The notes under the pieces were generated by a model. That model was not told the origin of the DNA. It saw only the letters and a program-made list of their open reading frames with translations, and ran no database searches. Both the position numbers and the translations under genes were made by a program. Shown here one piece after another: positions 1 to 12,900 of a stretch of 64,000 nt of DNA. Source of the stretch: Pseudoscleropodium purum (Eukaryota > Streptophyta > Bryopsida > Hypnales > Brachytheciaceae); NCBI GenBank assembly GCA_963969395.1, contig OZ017798.1:15616173-15680172 (forward strand), read 5' to 3'. Positions within the stretch are counted from its first letter, which is position 1; every line of letters starts with the position of its first letter.

Positions 1-2076
1 TGGGAAAGATCAAAAGAAGCTTCATCATGCCCCTCTTTCCCAGCAACACACAAGGTAAAGGTAGCCCCCAAATTCTCCATTAGTACAAAAGAAATATCTC
101 TCCTTAATCAGTTCATGCACCAGACCTTCCCCCTTGCTTGCCTATGATAGTTCTAGTTCCAGAACCCCCTGAGTGTGCCACAGTGTGAATAGGTCTATTT
201 CTATTTCAGGATGTCAATTGACTGCCCTTCCATCTAATGCCACGTGGCCTCCCACCAATGGCAACTTGCCACTTCAGACATCAATGTTTCTAGATGCTTG
301 AGTAGCAAGGGCTTTCCGTTAAGATACTTGATTTTAACTTAATCTTATAAGGTTGTAGTAGATACTAAGTGTCCGATGAATGATAAAAAAATTCTTTTAT
401 ATAGGACAAAAGTGTAACTATTCATTCTCGAAGTTGTGTTGTGAAAAGGGAACATCTTCTACAATAATTTGACTTTAAATGAATATTTTTTCATTTCCTT
501 AAGCAATTGATTCTCACAATATTAAAAAATGATAGAAACCAACATGTCTTTATATGGGTAAGGTAGAGACATCCAATGGTGTCCTTGTACCCAATGACAT
601 CCCTTTTTAGGAAGGGGAATCATTTTGAAACGCAAATCTAAGTGGATCATTCATGGCTTATCAAGTTGGTTAACAATTAATAAGCTTTATTTGATATTTC
701 TACATTTAGTGTTCAGTGTCTTGTCTTGTCCATCTGGTGCCAAGCCACTTGTGGCTGGTATTTGTGTGTTCTCTTTTTTATGTGCAATGAAATTTCTCTC
801 ATTTGCTTCAAAACAAAAAGATATGTTTACATTTATGTTCTGAAATGACTCTCCTTCCTAGAAAGGGACACTTTGAGGTGCCTGTACCTTCCCATCTTTT
901 TCCCATCTTTTCCAAGGATTGAGGGACTGACTTGCCACAACCCTGGCTGTGGGCCATTTGGTGCCATCCCAACAGTTTCAGTTACTTATTTTCCTGTTCC
1001 TCAATCCACCGCCCTCACCGCTGACGACTGTTCTCAAGTCGGGAACCAAGTCGTTCACAATCAGGTCACTTTTAGACTTTCAAACCAGCAAGTGAGGACT
1101 GAGGAATGTCCAATTGAGGGAACTTAGCTTGCCACCATGTCACCAACTCAGGCAATGTGGGTGGCAGTGCGACAATGTCATGAGAACTGCCTGAACAAGT
1201 AGTGTGGGAACTTAATTTGCACGTTACCAATTGGAACACGTCTCTTTACCTTTTGGATTCAGGATTGTGTTGTCCCTCTTCCGAGGAACCAAGATTGAAT
1301 GACATTTTTTTCTTCTTACTTTTTCTCTTACAAAGTTAAGAAAAAAAAATGGATCTAGATATGGAAAAGAGGGGCCACCATACAATGTTGTTCTACATGA
1401 GCCTTTAAAATTGAAATACTTTAGAAAGTGTAATGATTGTAGGTTGTATGCTTCCGGGGTTGCAGTCTTCAATATCAATGAAAATTTGCATGATTGGCAT
1501 AACATCGTATACTATAATTTGCACGATTATATTATAACTAACTTATAGTATAACCATCCATAGTCAACCATTTAAGTGATTCTGCATATGTTTTGGAGTG
1601 GTATAAGGTAATATAAATTTTTTTGCTATGTTGCAAAATAAAAATCATGGGGATTGCAAATGATTTTGGTTATTTTAAATGCTTTGAATCAAGATTATTG
1701 TAAATTTTGGAAGTCAACAACTAATATAATTAAATCCATGCTTAATATATAAAGTCTGCAAATTCCAATCATCCAAGAACAACTTTCCCATTCACTACTT
1801 TGAGTCACGTGTCATGACTTGATAGTTTCAACTTTAACCTCTAAAGGAACAAATTGCATCTTTTGGCAACATAGAAATTTTGGGCAAATGCGTGTGACTA
1901 GAAATTTTCATGTTTTTGGCCCAAATTTTGATAAAAGGTGTGGATGATGAATATCTTTCATATGCACTAAATTTCAAGACATTTGAAAATAAAAGTCAAA
2001 CGTTTAGCCTAATATGTAGTTTGTTTCTCAACTCAGGCAATTTGGACAAATCTGAAAAAATCAAATTTGAAATTTG
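1..2076. other. intergenic DNA, no gene recognised
   Basis: The first 1.2 kb is a little richer in G+C than what follows. Short open frames occur on both strands (for example 625-843 and 873-1127), but none has a recognisable domain, splice context or start context. I see no RNA gene. From 1.2 kb on, the sequence is strongly AT-rich with homopolymer runs. Confidence 0.6.
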
Positions 2077-2104
2077 CTCTCTCTCTCTCTCTACACACAC
2101 ACAT
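2077..2104. repeat. CT/AC compound microsatellite
   Basis: A run of CT dinucleotides passes directly into a run of AC dinucleotides. It is an ordinary compound microsatellite in AT-rich intergenic DNA. Confidence 0.8.
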
Positions 2105-2613
2105 TAAAAGCTTTGAATCATTCCATTTCGATCAATGAGTCAAAAGTTATGAGGTGTTTTAGTTTGGAGGCAATTATGGATTCTTTATCCCAAAATAAAC
2201 TTTGAAGACCTTTATTGAACTCAATTTTTAATGTTTTTTTGGGAAAAAAAAAAATAGGTGAAGATTGTTTATTACAACATTACAACCATTAGGATTGGCA
2301 TTTTTCAATTCCATAAAGAAATTGTTAATAATTTAGTATTTTGAACCATTCTCTACATCTTTCTACTTAATATTTTTTTTACTATATGTTGTACTATTTC
2401 AAATGATTTAAAAAATTTCAAGCATATAGCCAATATGCCTTGAAGAATGAATCCACAGAGTTGCAATCATTTTGAACATTTTTTCATAGAGATGTGACAT
2501 TGTGAAGTTCACCTATCCGATTTTTTGCAAGGACAAAAAAATGATAAAAATGATTTTTGAAAAGTAAGGTGAGCAAATAAAAAATGATAAAGTGATTTTC
2601 GTCACTTTGAATG

Positions 2614-2802
2614 CTAAAATCTTGCAATCTACACGGTGGAAATTTTTGAAATTTTTACCAAATCTTTTCAAACCAGTGTACTACAAGATCCTACATTTAT
2701 AAGTGTCCGAAAACGTTTTTTTTCTAAATTTTGAAACTTATATAAGAAATGGCAGTTTTGGAGTATTTTTGCAATAAAAATAGTCAAGGAACTTTAGGGG
2801 TT
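2614..2802 (+). repeat. dispersed repeat, copy 1 (about 190 bp)
   Basis: This stretch aligns by eye with 52889-53103. Shared blocks are TCTTGCAATCTA followed by AAATTTTTAC, then a block of the form ATGRYAG-TTTGGA, then AGTCAAGGA/AGTCAAAGA, and finally TAGGGGTTAA/TAGGGATTAA. A shorter inverted match to the first block lies near 58390-58440. No coding capacity or terminal repeats were seen, so the class is unknown. Confidence 0.55.
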
Positions 2803-5800
2803 AAAAAGAAGAAAAAAAAACATTCTAAGCTATGGTTGAAAATTTCTTTTAGCCTTGGTTGGAAATAATTGCACCCTACATGTTGAATATGTCTCTTTGG
2901 TCAAGAATGGATGGTTCTACCATAGCCTGCAATCTTCCCATGTTGGGAGGTACTATGCTTAGTTAAATGCCTAGGAAGGACACATCAGTTACATTCAAGG
3001 ATTGGGGTTGGCTAAGGACCCATATTAGACCATTTTTTTATTTGCTCACCTTAATAAAAGTCTCCTTTTCAAGGATGCAAAAGCGACCACAGCCTCATTG
3101 GTAATCAATGTTATCTCCACTGGACACTGTGCACTGATTCTTAACTTCAGAAATTGCACAAGAAGATGAGTGCAGCACTCACTGTAGGCCACATCAACTA
3201 CTATTTTCTTGCATCAAACTACCTTAAGACAGTCGCAATTATGGACTCCAAATTTTTCTCACCTCAATGTTCTAGACTCTTCTGTCTCAGTCAATTGCTC
3301 GTAAAGAGGGAAGCTTCTTAGGGAGGTGTGGTGGTGGTGAAGTTGACAATCTCATGAGACTCATCTTGCTGCTGCTGCTCAGGCTGATGCCATGCAGCCG
3401 TACTTAGCTCGTGGATTCAACGGTGAAGTCGTCAGTGAATCATGAAATTTCTCATTGTTCTGTTTTTTCCCTGCACATTGGTGAGAAGCTCCTGAGTTCC
3501 GGTGTTCTAGCTACGACGTTTAGGGTTAACTTGACAACATACATCTCATGAAGTCCTTGAGACATGGCTAGTAGAACTATCTCTAACATACTCTTCAATC
3601 ACAATGGTCTTAAGACCATTGTCATCAGTATTATTGTCGACTTTCAAATGATTACTGAAATTCAAATTGAATATTCTTCACAAAGGTCAACAATACATGG
3701 CAAACATCATTGTACTTCATGCACTATTGCATGTGACTAGAATTCTACTTCCTCAAGTTTGAACAACTCCAATGCAATCGGAACCTACCACTCCAATGGT
3801 ACAATGATGGAGCAACTAAAAAAGACATGTCCAATGCAAGTAGCATTGGTCTCTCTTTACTCCTAGCCTTGCTATTTTCCATCTCCAATCTTCCAAAATA
3901 TTTTTCTACATCTTTCTAAAACACAAAAAAAAAAATAGAAGGCCAACAATATAGACTAATGTCTTTGGTTGGATGGCCTCTAGAAACTCTCGTTTTTGTC
4001 TTCGTCACTTTTGTTGCAATAGTTCCCACTATTTGGCACTTTTATATGAATTGAATAAAACATCAACTAATTTACTTATAATAAAGTTACAATCTAAGAT
4101 TTTTGACTATATTTTATTAACTATTTATATTTTGTTTATTTTATCAATATGCTCCCAAGTACAAGTACTTGTGATCTTTTTGCTAGAATCGAAAGGGATT
4201 TTTGTAAAAAATTACATAAGAAATCATTGTTTTTTATGGTTCTTTAGATTTTTACAACAACTTTTTCAACAACTCTAGATATCTAGTGTCAAACTGTCAC
4301 TTGTTTATTTATTTTTGTTGTATAATAGAGTAGACCATTTTTTACACATTGATTATACAAGTTTAGAAGAAGCAACTAGTCCTTTAACCAAAATTGGGCC
4401 ATGGCTAAAGAGCAAGCTGCAAGGTGCAACAAAAAATAAAAATATAGATAAATTTTTTTTTATCTCTTTAACCAAAAAAATGTTTAGCCGAACACTTGGC
4501 GTTTTCTTTTATGTAGTGTAGTCAGGCTGCTTCTTGCAATTTAGTAAAATATGGAGAGCTTGCAAGTTGACTAACTTAACTAACATTAGATAAAGTCATA
4601 ATTGTCATATTTTTTCAAATTTTGTTATTTGTGCCAATAAATTGGAACTTCTCTTTTTTGCATGAAAGTTTTTTTTTTAATATAATTGCAGAATTTTTTA
4701 ATATAATTGCAAAAGTTGCAAAGTTCTTTGAATAGTTCAATTCTTTCTTTTTGTACTTGCAAAGTTGCAATTTGCATTTATTCATGGATAACTACAAAAT
4801 TTTACATTGAAGTTGTAAGGATAAACAAAATATAGTAAATTGAATTTATATGGAATACTCCTTAACCCCTTAGTGCCCCAATGCCTCAAATATGACCTCT
4901 CCAAATTGAAATATTTTCTTGTTTGAGTATTATAATCTTTTCAATAGTACAATCAAAAGACACGTCCCTTTTCTTCTAGCTCCAAGCTTGTCTTCACTAC
5001 CAATCGATCTAGTGAGTTTATGTGAATCTCTTTTTAGGTAATAGCTTGAATTGAGAAGGGTCTAGATTTTAGTAAACATAAGTTGGGCACTCAGGGGTTA
5101 ACTCTATATTCAAAAGATTTTTTTTTATAAAAAAAATCACTACAAATTAAGAAAATTAGAAAAATACTTATACAATTTGTGAAATTAGGCCTTTAAGATC
5201 CTTGCTCATTGTTGTTAAATGATGATTGATCCATATGGGTCAATTTTATTTTAAACAAAGACCACAAAAGGCCCCCTAAGGCCCCTTAACAATGGAGTTG
5301 TTTCCCAATTGTTGCAAAAATAAGGAAACCTGCCAATCGGCAAGTTTTTATTATTTATTTATTTGTTTGTTTATGACTACCTCTATATTCCTAAATGATT
5401 CAAATATGATGTCATTGAAAAGAAGATAAACTTTTTTACAAGTTAGAGAAATACATTTTGAAGATGAATAAAAACTTTATCAAAGAATGGAAATTGAAAA
5501 TTAGTTGCGACTTATTTTAGCAACCACTTTTGGGTTGATTTGTCAATTAGATGTTGATTCATGTGTAGAGTACTTTCACACTATGATGGAAGAAGGAAAT
5601 TGAAGGGAAATATTGTGAAGGTCATTTCAAAACACCTCACACTCAATAAAGTGGATGAATACAATTTAAAATAGTCGATGTAGGCAATTTTTTATATTTT
5701 TCATTATACTAAATCCTTCAAATTACCTTTATAGCTCTCTTTGAATGTATTCTTGTACATGAGTATACTTGTGATAGAACCTTATCTTACATTCAAAATA

Positions 5801-5894
5801 AGATTATTGAAGATTGGTCCACAAACTATTTATCAAGTACATATAGAGAGTGTAATCAGGTCCATTGAAATTAAAGTTGGAATGAACATATACT
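2803..5894. other. AT-rich intergenic DNA
   Basis: No gene is recognised here. From 3.0 to 3.6 kb the base composition is more balanced, and a perfect 22-bp palindrome sits at 3601-3622. The small frames at 3973-4278, 4315-4521 and 5741-5926 are low-complexity and resemble nothing known to me. Confidence 0.55.
3601..3622. repeat. perfect 22-bp palindrome
   Basis: The half-site ACAATGGTCTT is followed immediately by its exact reverse complement, with no spacer. Such a site could bind a dimeric protein or be chance; no neighbouring gene gives it a role. Confidence 0.7.
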
Positions 5895-7225
5895 TTAACC
5901 TTGGAAGAAAGGACCATGACTACTAATTTCAAGCTTTAATGCTCATCATTTTGACTATTTGTTACCATTCTGCAACTCGATATGAATGAAAAAAATTATG
6001 TTTATTTTTTGAAGATGAAGTAATATGTCAAATAAAAGACATTAAATTTTCAAATATTTTGGGAAGTTTTGAAATTACTGTGAATTTTTAAAGAAAAAAT
6101 GAAGAAAATTTGTATCCAATACAACATATACTAAAAAACTCTAAAACTTATAGCTAACAAAGTTCCACTCTTTGAATACAATTTGAGAACTGAAATATGT
6201 TTTTTGTACATTTGTATGACATATTTATTAGTTACACACATACCAAATTTCAAAAGTTCATGAAGGGTTTAGCAAAAGATGTACAAATTGTTCAAGATGC
6301 CTAAAAATTCAAGGCATATATCATAACTATTCATCCAGGTGCCAAACTAGGAAAAAATCATATACCTACTAAGGTAATATATGTTCACATTTTGTGTCAA
6401 AATTTTGTAAATATTTGACCAAAATTGACTTCGTAAGAACCTACCTAGATTTTCAATTGTTTATTTACTAGACAATTGTCCTTTGGAGTTAAGAGTAAAT
6501 AGCAAAAAATAGCCTAAACACAGGTGATCAATGGATTAATCCTAGAAGGATGCTATAGACACCAAGTGTAATGAATGACTCCACTTGAGATTTATCATAG
6601 GATGAATTTTTTTTTTCATTCAATATTTTTTTGGAAGTTGTTTGAGTATATTTTTAGTGAATAGTATTGCAAATTCTCTCATCATGATATTATTGAATTT
6701 TTTAAAGAAGATGCTTAATCCATGGATCACCTTTGTAGTATATTTTGACCATTTCTTGCTATTTTTTTTTATGTGAATTTTAGCCATAGAGACAATACTT
6801 TTTGAGCTTGAGTTTAATTAATGAAGTTTATAAAGTGCAATTTCTATTCTAATTGAATATTTTGTAAAATTCAATAAATTTCAATATTTTATAGCAATAT
6901 CAATTTTGGGCCTATAATCATGGTTTGTTAATTTTCTAATTTCAGAATGGCTTATCTTTGATGATGTTATATACTATAGTATACATGTATTGTGAAAATT
7001 TCAAGTTTTCTTGGTATATTTTGAATATTTTGATATGAAATTTCTTCATTTTTTCATAAAAATTTCACAATAATTTCACAAATTTAGAAATTTTATGACT
7101 TGTAATAGACATATGACTCCATCTCTTAAAAATAAATCAATAAAACTTTCCATTCACATCTAGTTGCAAAATGGTAGCAAATAGAAAGATGGGCAATGAG
7201 GCTTGAAATTAGTGGTCACATGCTT
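5895..7225. mobile_element. non-autonomous element with long inverted repeats
   Basis: The left arm (about 5900-6160) and the reverse complement of the right arm (about 6965-7225) align over roughly 250 bp at about 70% by eye. Shared blocks include CTAATTTCAAGC, TACCATTYTGCAACT and AAAAAATGAAGAAA. The centre (6160-6960) is AT-rich without an open frame. The structure fits a foldback or MITE-like DNA element that has aged; the superfamily cannot be told and no clear target duplication was found. Single diverged arms occur at 20530-20770 and 39960-40165. Confidence 0.6.
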
Positions 7226-8443
7226 GCCCTTCTCGGGCCAATCATCTTTTTCTTAAAAATAGTCAATAATATCATCATGAGAGAATTTGCAATACAATTC
7301 GCTGAAAATGTACTAAAGCAACTTCCCCAAAAAATGAAATGAAGAAACCTTTTTTTTTCCATCGTAGAATCTCACGTGAAGCCATCCGAAGGTCGTTTTG
7401 AATCCTCGGCCGTGTTTCAGGTCCCCCAAGTCCCAACGTGGCAACTTGCATTGAGGATGCCCAAGATGGGGTTATTTTATCCATTTTAAAGGCTAAGATG
7501 TTTCGTCTGAGTGGTGTGAATATACCGTTAACGTACCCTATAAATTACAAAACACACTTGTAGTTTTATTTTCTTCTTCTGGCAATGAATTTTTATCAAT
7601 TTGCACCCCCAAAAAACTATCAGAAAAACAGCAGTACTTTTCCAACTTGCCGTGAGCCAAGCACCACAAAAGTAGAACAAATTTGGCTTTATTCATCCTG
7701 GAAATCATTGACCACGTATCTTCTTAGTTCGTCCCAGCCACTCAAAAGCCAGGAATAACTGTAAAAAGCCAGCCTACACTACAAAAAAACACCTCTGTCA
7801 TAACCCAACTTGCACTCAGCGGGCCGATTCGCTTTGCCAACACAAAAGCAGAAAACAATTAAGGTCCAGTAACACACCGCCACGTGGCAGCATATGAAGT
7901 CACCATCGTGGCGACAATCATCCACAGACAGCCTGTGACCTCGAGACGAAGGCTCTGTCCCCCCAAACCCAAAATCGAAGCCAAGATTCACTGCTGGCAG
8001 GGAGTGTAAACGAGCTAACTATCTCAAGACCCCAAATCCAAGAGTCAGGAAACCAAGAGTCAACATTTGATGGTCAGATCGAAGCCCGAAGCTTCACGCC
8101 GCAATTCAGGCCGCAATTCAAGCGCAGTGACGATGTGAAGCTATGCATGCTCACCCTTACATGCAGGGACCCCAGAAATTGATTGACGACGATGACTCAT
8201 TACTTGAAGAGTAGCATGGCGCCATGGCCCCTGCGCAAGGATGACATGCACAAATCTAGACATGGTCATTATTTTGAAGAGTCCCAGACCATCCGTCTCG
8301 AAGACTTGAAAACGGTTACTGGTCGTCCCGATTCGTTGAATGCTCATTCACCTTGCGATTGGCCTGGTGGGCTCCATGATCTTGCAGCTCCGGACGATCA
8401 GCGCCCACGATTTGCGATACAAAAGGGAGCTCCTTTCTTTCAG
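7226..8443. other. upstream region, shift to higher GC
   Basis: Around 7.35 kb the sequence changes from AT-rich repeat to balanced composition, and this continues to the MATE start codon. Short frames on both strands (7275-7484, 7779-7991, 8141-8455) are fragments without recognisable domains. The change fits the edge of a gene territory. A small gene or antisense transcript here cannot be excluded. Confidence 0.45.
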
Positions 8444-8450
8444 TATATAA
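8444..8450 (+). promoter_or_regulatory. possible TATA box
   Basis: A TATATAA motif lies in the GC-shifted upstream region. If it is used, transcription would start near 8475-8485 and give a leader of about 1.5 kb before the MATE start codon at 9971, possibly with an intron. It could equally drive a small separate transcript or be fortuitous in a genome this rich in A+T. Confidence 0.3.
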
Positions 8451-9412
8451 AATGAAATTGCGTTTTCTGTTCAATTGAATCCAAAGGTGTGGCGCCATGA
8501 ATTTCCACGGTTGTTGGAATTGCGAAAGCGATGCTGCATCGAACGGTGAAATGCACCGACGTCATCCAGGTTTTTGCTCTTGGACCAGCTCGGACGTGCA
8601 TGCCCGCACGCCGTTGAAAGAATTTGGGACCGGCCTTGCCGTCTTGCATTCGCAATGGCTTTGGTTTTGGGGGATTTGATTTTGGTGGGTGGATAGTCAA
8701 GTGGTCGGTAGGACGTTTCTTCTCAGCATTCGTGGGGTTATGTTTGGTGATGGGGGTACCGTGATTGCCGCCGTTCTTGGGATTTCTGGGCTTTGAAATG
8801 GTCGGAGGCGTACGCACGGCAGGGGTACTTGACTTGATCTTTTGGTCGGTTTCTGGTGGTTATTCTTGTTACTGCTTATTGCGGTAGTGATTAGCTTACG
8901 TAATACGAATGATGATCTTCGAGTGTCCATTGCATGTAAGTGGCGGAGCTTCTTGCTATTCTTGGATTTCTGTTCTGTAAGAATTGAGGGTTCTTGGCGT
9001 CGAAGTGGGCTTATCGTATTTCTACTGGTGTTTGAAATTGTGTTCAGTGAGGTGAATTTATAAAGCTGCGAGGGAGTGCTCGTTTCAGACGTGGGTGATT
9101 GTACTGACATTTTTCGGTTTGATGGTGTAGTCTGGCATTAATTTTAGTGCTCAATTGGCACTTTCGAATATCGAACCTTTAGAAGATACCAATTGCACGC
9201 AAGTGGCGTGTGTAGCTTCCGTTGCACATCTTTCGTTTCCTTTGAACTCCAATTCTTGGCACCATTTCTTTCGGCTCAGTAAGAATGCAGGCTTCGGTCG
9301 ACTCATTGCAAATTCGATCTTGCTTGAAAGAATTTCTATTCCATGAGGAGAACTAGTGAGCTCCAAAATAGTGTTTCTATCAGACGCATCTCGTTATTGT
9401 TCCTATTTGAGC
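8451..9412. other. GC-shifted DNA upstream of the MATE gene
   Basis: Composition is gene-like and both strands carry overlapping short frames (8440-8817 minus, 8497-8679 plus, 8697-9110 minus, 8842-9063 plus). None shows a domain I recognise. I read it as 5' leader or promoter rather than as a separate protein gene. The block at 9160-9350 shares words with the 152-bp repeat downstream and may be an older, diverged copy. Confidence 0.4.
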
Positions 9413-9715
9413 TTGACACTTTCGTATACCGAACTTTCACCAATACTTATTCACAGAACTTGAATCTTACCTCGCTTGGAAGAGTCTTTCGAGGTCGGCG
9501 TGCTTCACGTTTCGGTCGCACATCGTCAGTCTTGAATTAAAATCGAGCTGTGAAGCAGAGGATTTTCACACCTTCGTACGCCAAACTTTCACCAATATAT
9601 AATCTTAGAAGTAGAATTTTTTTCTCTTGGATTATTTCTTCTAGGTCGACGTGCTTCACGTTTCGGTTGCATACCGTCGGTCTTGAAAATAATTCGAGCT
9701 ATAAATGAAAGTGTT
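9413..9715 (+). repeat. tandem duplication, unit about 152 bp
   Basis: Two head-to-tail copies. TTCGTATACCGAACTTTCAC at 9421 recurs as a near match at 9573, and AGGTCGGCGTGCTTCACG at 9492 recurs at 9643. The spacing is therefore 151-152 bp. The copies have diverged by base changes and small indels. They lie 250-550 bp before the MATE start codon and so probably in its promoter or 5' leader. Confidence 0.75.
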
Positions 9716-9781
9716 CCTCATGGCCTGACCCTGTTGCGCGTCGTCGCGCAGACTGTTGAGCTCCATCCTCCACCAACTGCG

Positions 9782-9945
9782 TGACAATTTGCAACTTCTT
9801 TGGGGATTGCTGAGCTTCATTCTTCACCACCAGGGTGACAACTTGCAGCTTCTTTGGGGATTGCCGAGCTTCATTCTCCACCAACAGGTTGACAATTTGC
9901 AACCTCTTTGGGATTGTTGCTCTTCATTCTCCACCAACTGTTCCC
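9782..9945 (+). repeat. 54-bp minisatellite, about three copies
   Basis: Units begin with TGACAAYTTGCARCTTCTTT at 9782, 9836 and 9890, exactly 54 bp apart, and a fragment continues to 9945. Because 54 is a multiple of three, both strands stay open through the array, which creates false reading frames (9756-9974 plus, 9699-9902 minus). The array ends about 25 bp before the MATE start codon, so it would lie in the 5' leader. Confidence 0.8.
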
Positions 9946-9970
9946 CACTTTGCAACTTCATTAGGTCACG

Positions 9971-12900
9971 ATGACGCTCGGGGAGGAATTCACCGAGCCG
10001 CTCATCAACGGCGAAGTGACTCCACCCCCACTTACAACCGCCGTCTTCACCGTCGCCGAGAATTACATCGCCGTCACACGCCCCTTACCCGACAACCACG
10101 ACACCAACCCCATCTCCTCCACTGAAAACACCTCTTTTCTTTGGATTTGGGCTGAAGTTCGTGAGCAGTACTGGCTGGCCTTCCCCATCATGAGCATGTA
10201 CATGCTCCAATACATCATGGCTCTTTCAGGCATCATCTTCCTCGGCCACTTAGGCTCCTTTGCTCTCGCCGTCGCCTCTTTATCAAGCTCCTTCTGTAGT
10301 ATCACAGGCTATACATTTCTCGCAGGATTAGCATCCGCCATGGAAACGCTTTGTGGACAAGCTTACGGAGCAAAGCAGTATGAGCTTCTGGGAATCTACT
10401 TGCAACGTGCGACTTTTATTATCCTCATGGCAGCAGTGCCAGTGGGGGTTCTTTGGTTGAACATGGCGAGTATACTTATTGCAGTTGGGGAAGATCCTGC
10501 GATTGCGGCGGCAGCGCAAACCTACACGAATTGGCTGCTTCCTATTTTGATTTCGTATTCGGTGATGATGCCGCTGGTGAAGTTTTTCCAGATGCAGAAG
10601 GCGGTGTTCCAGCTCATGTTGTGTTCGGTAGTGACGGTGGTGTTTCATGTGCCGATGCTGTGGCTGGTGATTGATAAACTGAATGTGGGATATAAGGGAG
10701 CTGCGGTAGTTATTAATGTTTCCGTGCTGGTTAATTTGAGCTTGCTGATTGGGTTTGTGAGATTCTCACCGAGGTTTGCGAAGACGTTCACGGCGTTTTC
10801 GTGGGAGGCGTTGGGGGATTTCGGGGATTACTTTCGGTTGGCGATACCGTCTGCTGTTATGATGTGGTAGGAGGGACTTTAACTCTGGGAAGCAATGGTT
10901 TGAAATGTTTGTGAATTGTGTGGTTGTGGTTGTGAGTGTAGACATGCTATTGGATGTGAAATTCAGGTTCTCAATGCATTAATAGTGACTGCAAGGAATG
11001 GTTCCAAGAAAATATTTATTAGTGCCGTAAGAAAGTCATTTCACGCAATCATTGATTTGCAAGACACTATCTTGTGTGACCGACTTTTAATTTCTAGGAG
11101 AGTAGAAAGAATTATGCTTAAGGGGTGATCAGTGAAAGGGAAGTGCTTGCTTTATGTTGGAATTTTGAACATTATCACTGAATGCACCATTAATCACGAA
11201 AGTCGTATGGTTCTTGAAATACATGTGATTCTTAAGTTTAAACCGTTTTCATGTGAAAAGTGACAGTGCTCAAAAGTAGAACAGCTGCAAGAATTCCCTT
11301 TTTTTTTTAATGGAAATTGCGGTTGCAGTGAGGGAGTAGGAATCAGGATTTGCTGACTGCACATTTGTAGTTGTGACAAGAGTTCGATTCCAATTGTGTG
11401 TATAATCCACTGATGATGATCTACTTGATGTTGCAGCTTGGAGCAATGGTCATATGAAGTTCTTACTTTGTTGGCAGGACTGCTTCCCAATTCCAAGCTT
11501 AGTATCTCGACTTTTGCCATATGGTAAGTTGAATAACTCGTCACCGTGATCACTTTAATTTTAGTTTGGGCATTGGTTGTCTCACACTTCAGACGTAACC
11601 CTGCACCGTATAGAGGATATTCTTCATTCACTTTACGAAGTTTTACCAGTACTATTAGTAAAACCGTTGCAACATTAACCCCCTTGCATAGTAGAAACAT
11701 AGTAGAAACATAGTATTTTCGCAAGTTTGCCAAAACTGGATTCTGAACTCTAGAGTGCTTCCAAAGTTTAGACGAAAATTTGTAAGGATAAGAACGTGAC
11801 ATGGGGTTGTGACATTGTGCACTTAATATGATAGATGTAGATTGTGCTTTCATTGGGAGATCACTTTAGAGCTGTGGGGAGATCACGTTGAGTCCAAGAG
11901 CCAAACTCTTGAGATCAAATTTTCTTTGGTATGTGTGAATTTCTAATTCAATCATTCAAAGTGGGAGGTTGTAGACCACTATCGAAGGCATGGTAGACAG
12001 TCCCATTTCCATTCAAAGATGAGCAGCCATAGACATTTAGCCAAGTCATGCTTACATGAACTTGATGTCCGACTGAGTGTCCGAATAGAATTGTGATCCT
12101 GTTGGTAATAATGTCAGTAATTGAGGACAGGATCAGGTTCCTAATGCCTTTGCAAATGGTCTTGGATTAGGATTTGAACAAATGTTGCAGCCTCAGATAC
12201 ATACAAAGTGGGCTTTGTGGCGATCTAACAAAGCTATCGTGCTGATTATTGCAGTATGGGGCTCTTATCGTTGTCGAACATGACCTCGCTTGCTCTGGGC
12301 GTTGGAGTCAGGTAATTTATTGAATAGCCATTTCGGTTTCATCAGAGTTAAGCATTGTAGCATCAATTATCCATTAGTTCATTCACTTACAACAAACGTG
12401 ATCGGCGTAGCTCTTCAGCTCTATCTATCATGGGAGTAGCACTTAAAAGAAGCACATTACTATTCCTGGAAATATATGACAACCTCCGCATTCGTCCACG
12501 TACAGTATCTGCATCAAAATCAGACATTGAATGTTTCATACTATGAAATTCATCCGTAATAACGTGAGAAACGTCCTCATTCAGCAAACACACAGGCACG
12601 GATTGAAGTGGAATTTTTGGAGCTCCTGCAAATTTAGGGCTGATCGTTTGAGTTTGGGATGGATTGATTTATGAAGCTTTGCAAATTTATGAAACCTTTA
12701 GGGCTGATCTTTGGGCTTGTGGATGTATTAATGTATTTTGCAGCGTTCGAGTGTCGAATGAATTGGGAGCAGGAAAGCCACAAGTAGCTCGCTCCGTGGT
12801 AGCTGTTTCTTTGGGGATTGGGGCAGTGAACGGTGTGATTATGGCCAGCCTCATTTACTCCCTTCGCGATGTTTGGGGATGGGGATTTAGTAGCGACACT

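Noticed and set aside
8440..8817. 125-codon minus-strand frame rich in Pro, Lys and Thr
   Set aside because: It has no family and overlaps plus-strand frames of similar quality in the GC-shifted upstream region. It is kept only as unexplained DNA.
9699..9902. Minus-strand frame with repeated SPKKLQ motifs
   Set aside because: It is the antisense of the same 54-bp repeat; no start or splice context and no family.
9756..9974. Upstream frame whose stop overlaps the MATE start codon
   Set aside because: The frame has no ATG (it opens at a TTG) and is an artefact of the 54-bp repeat, whose length is a multiple of three.
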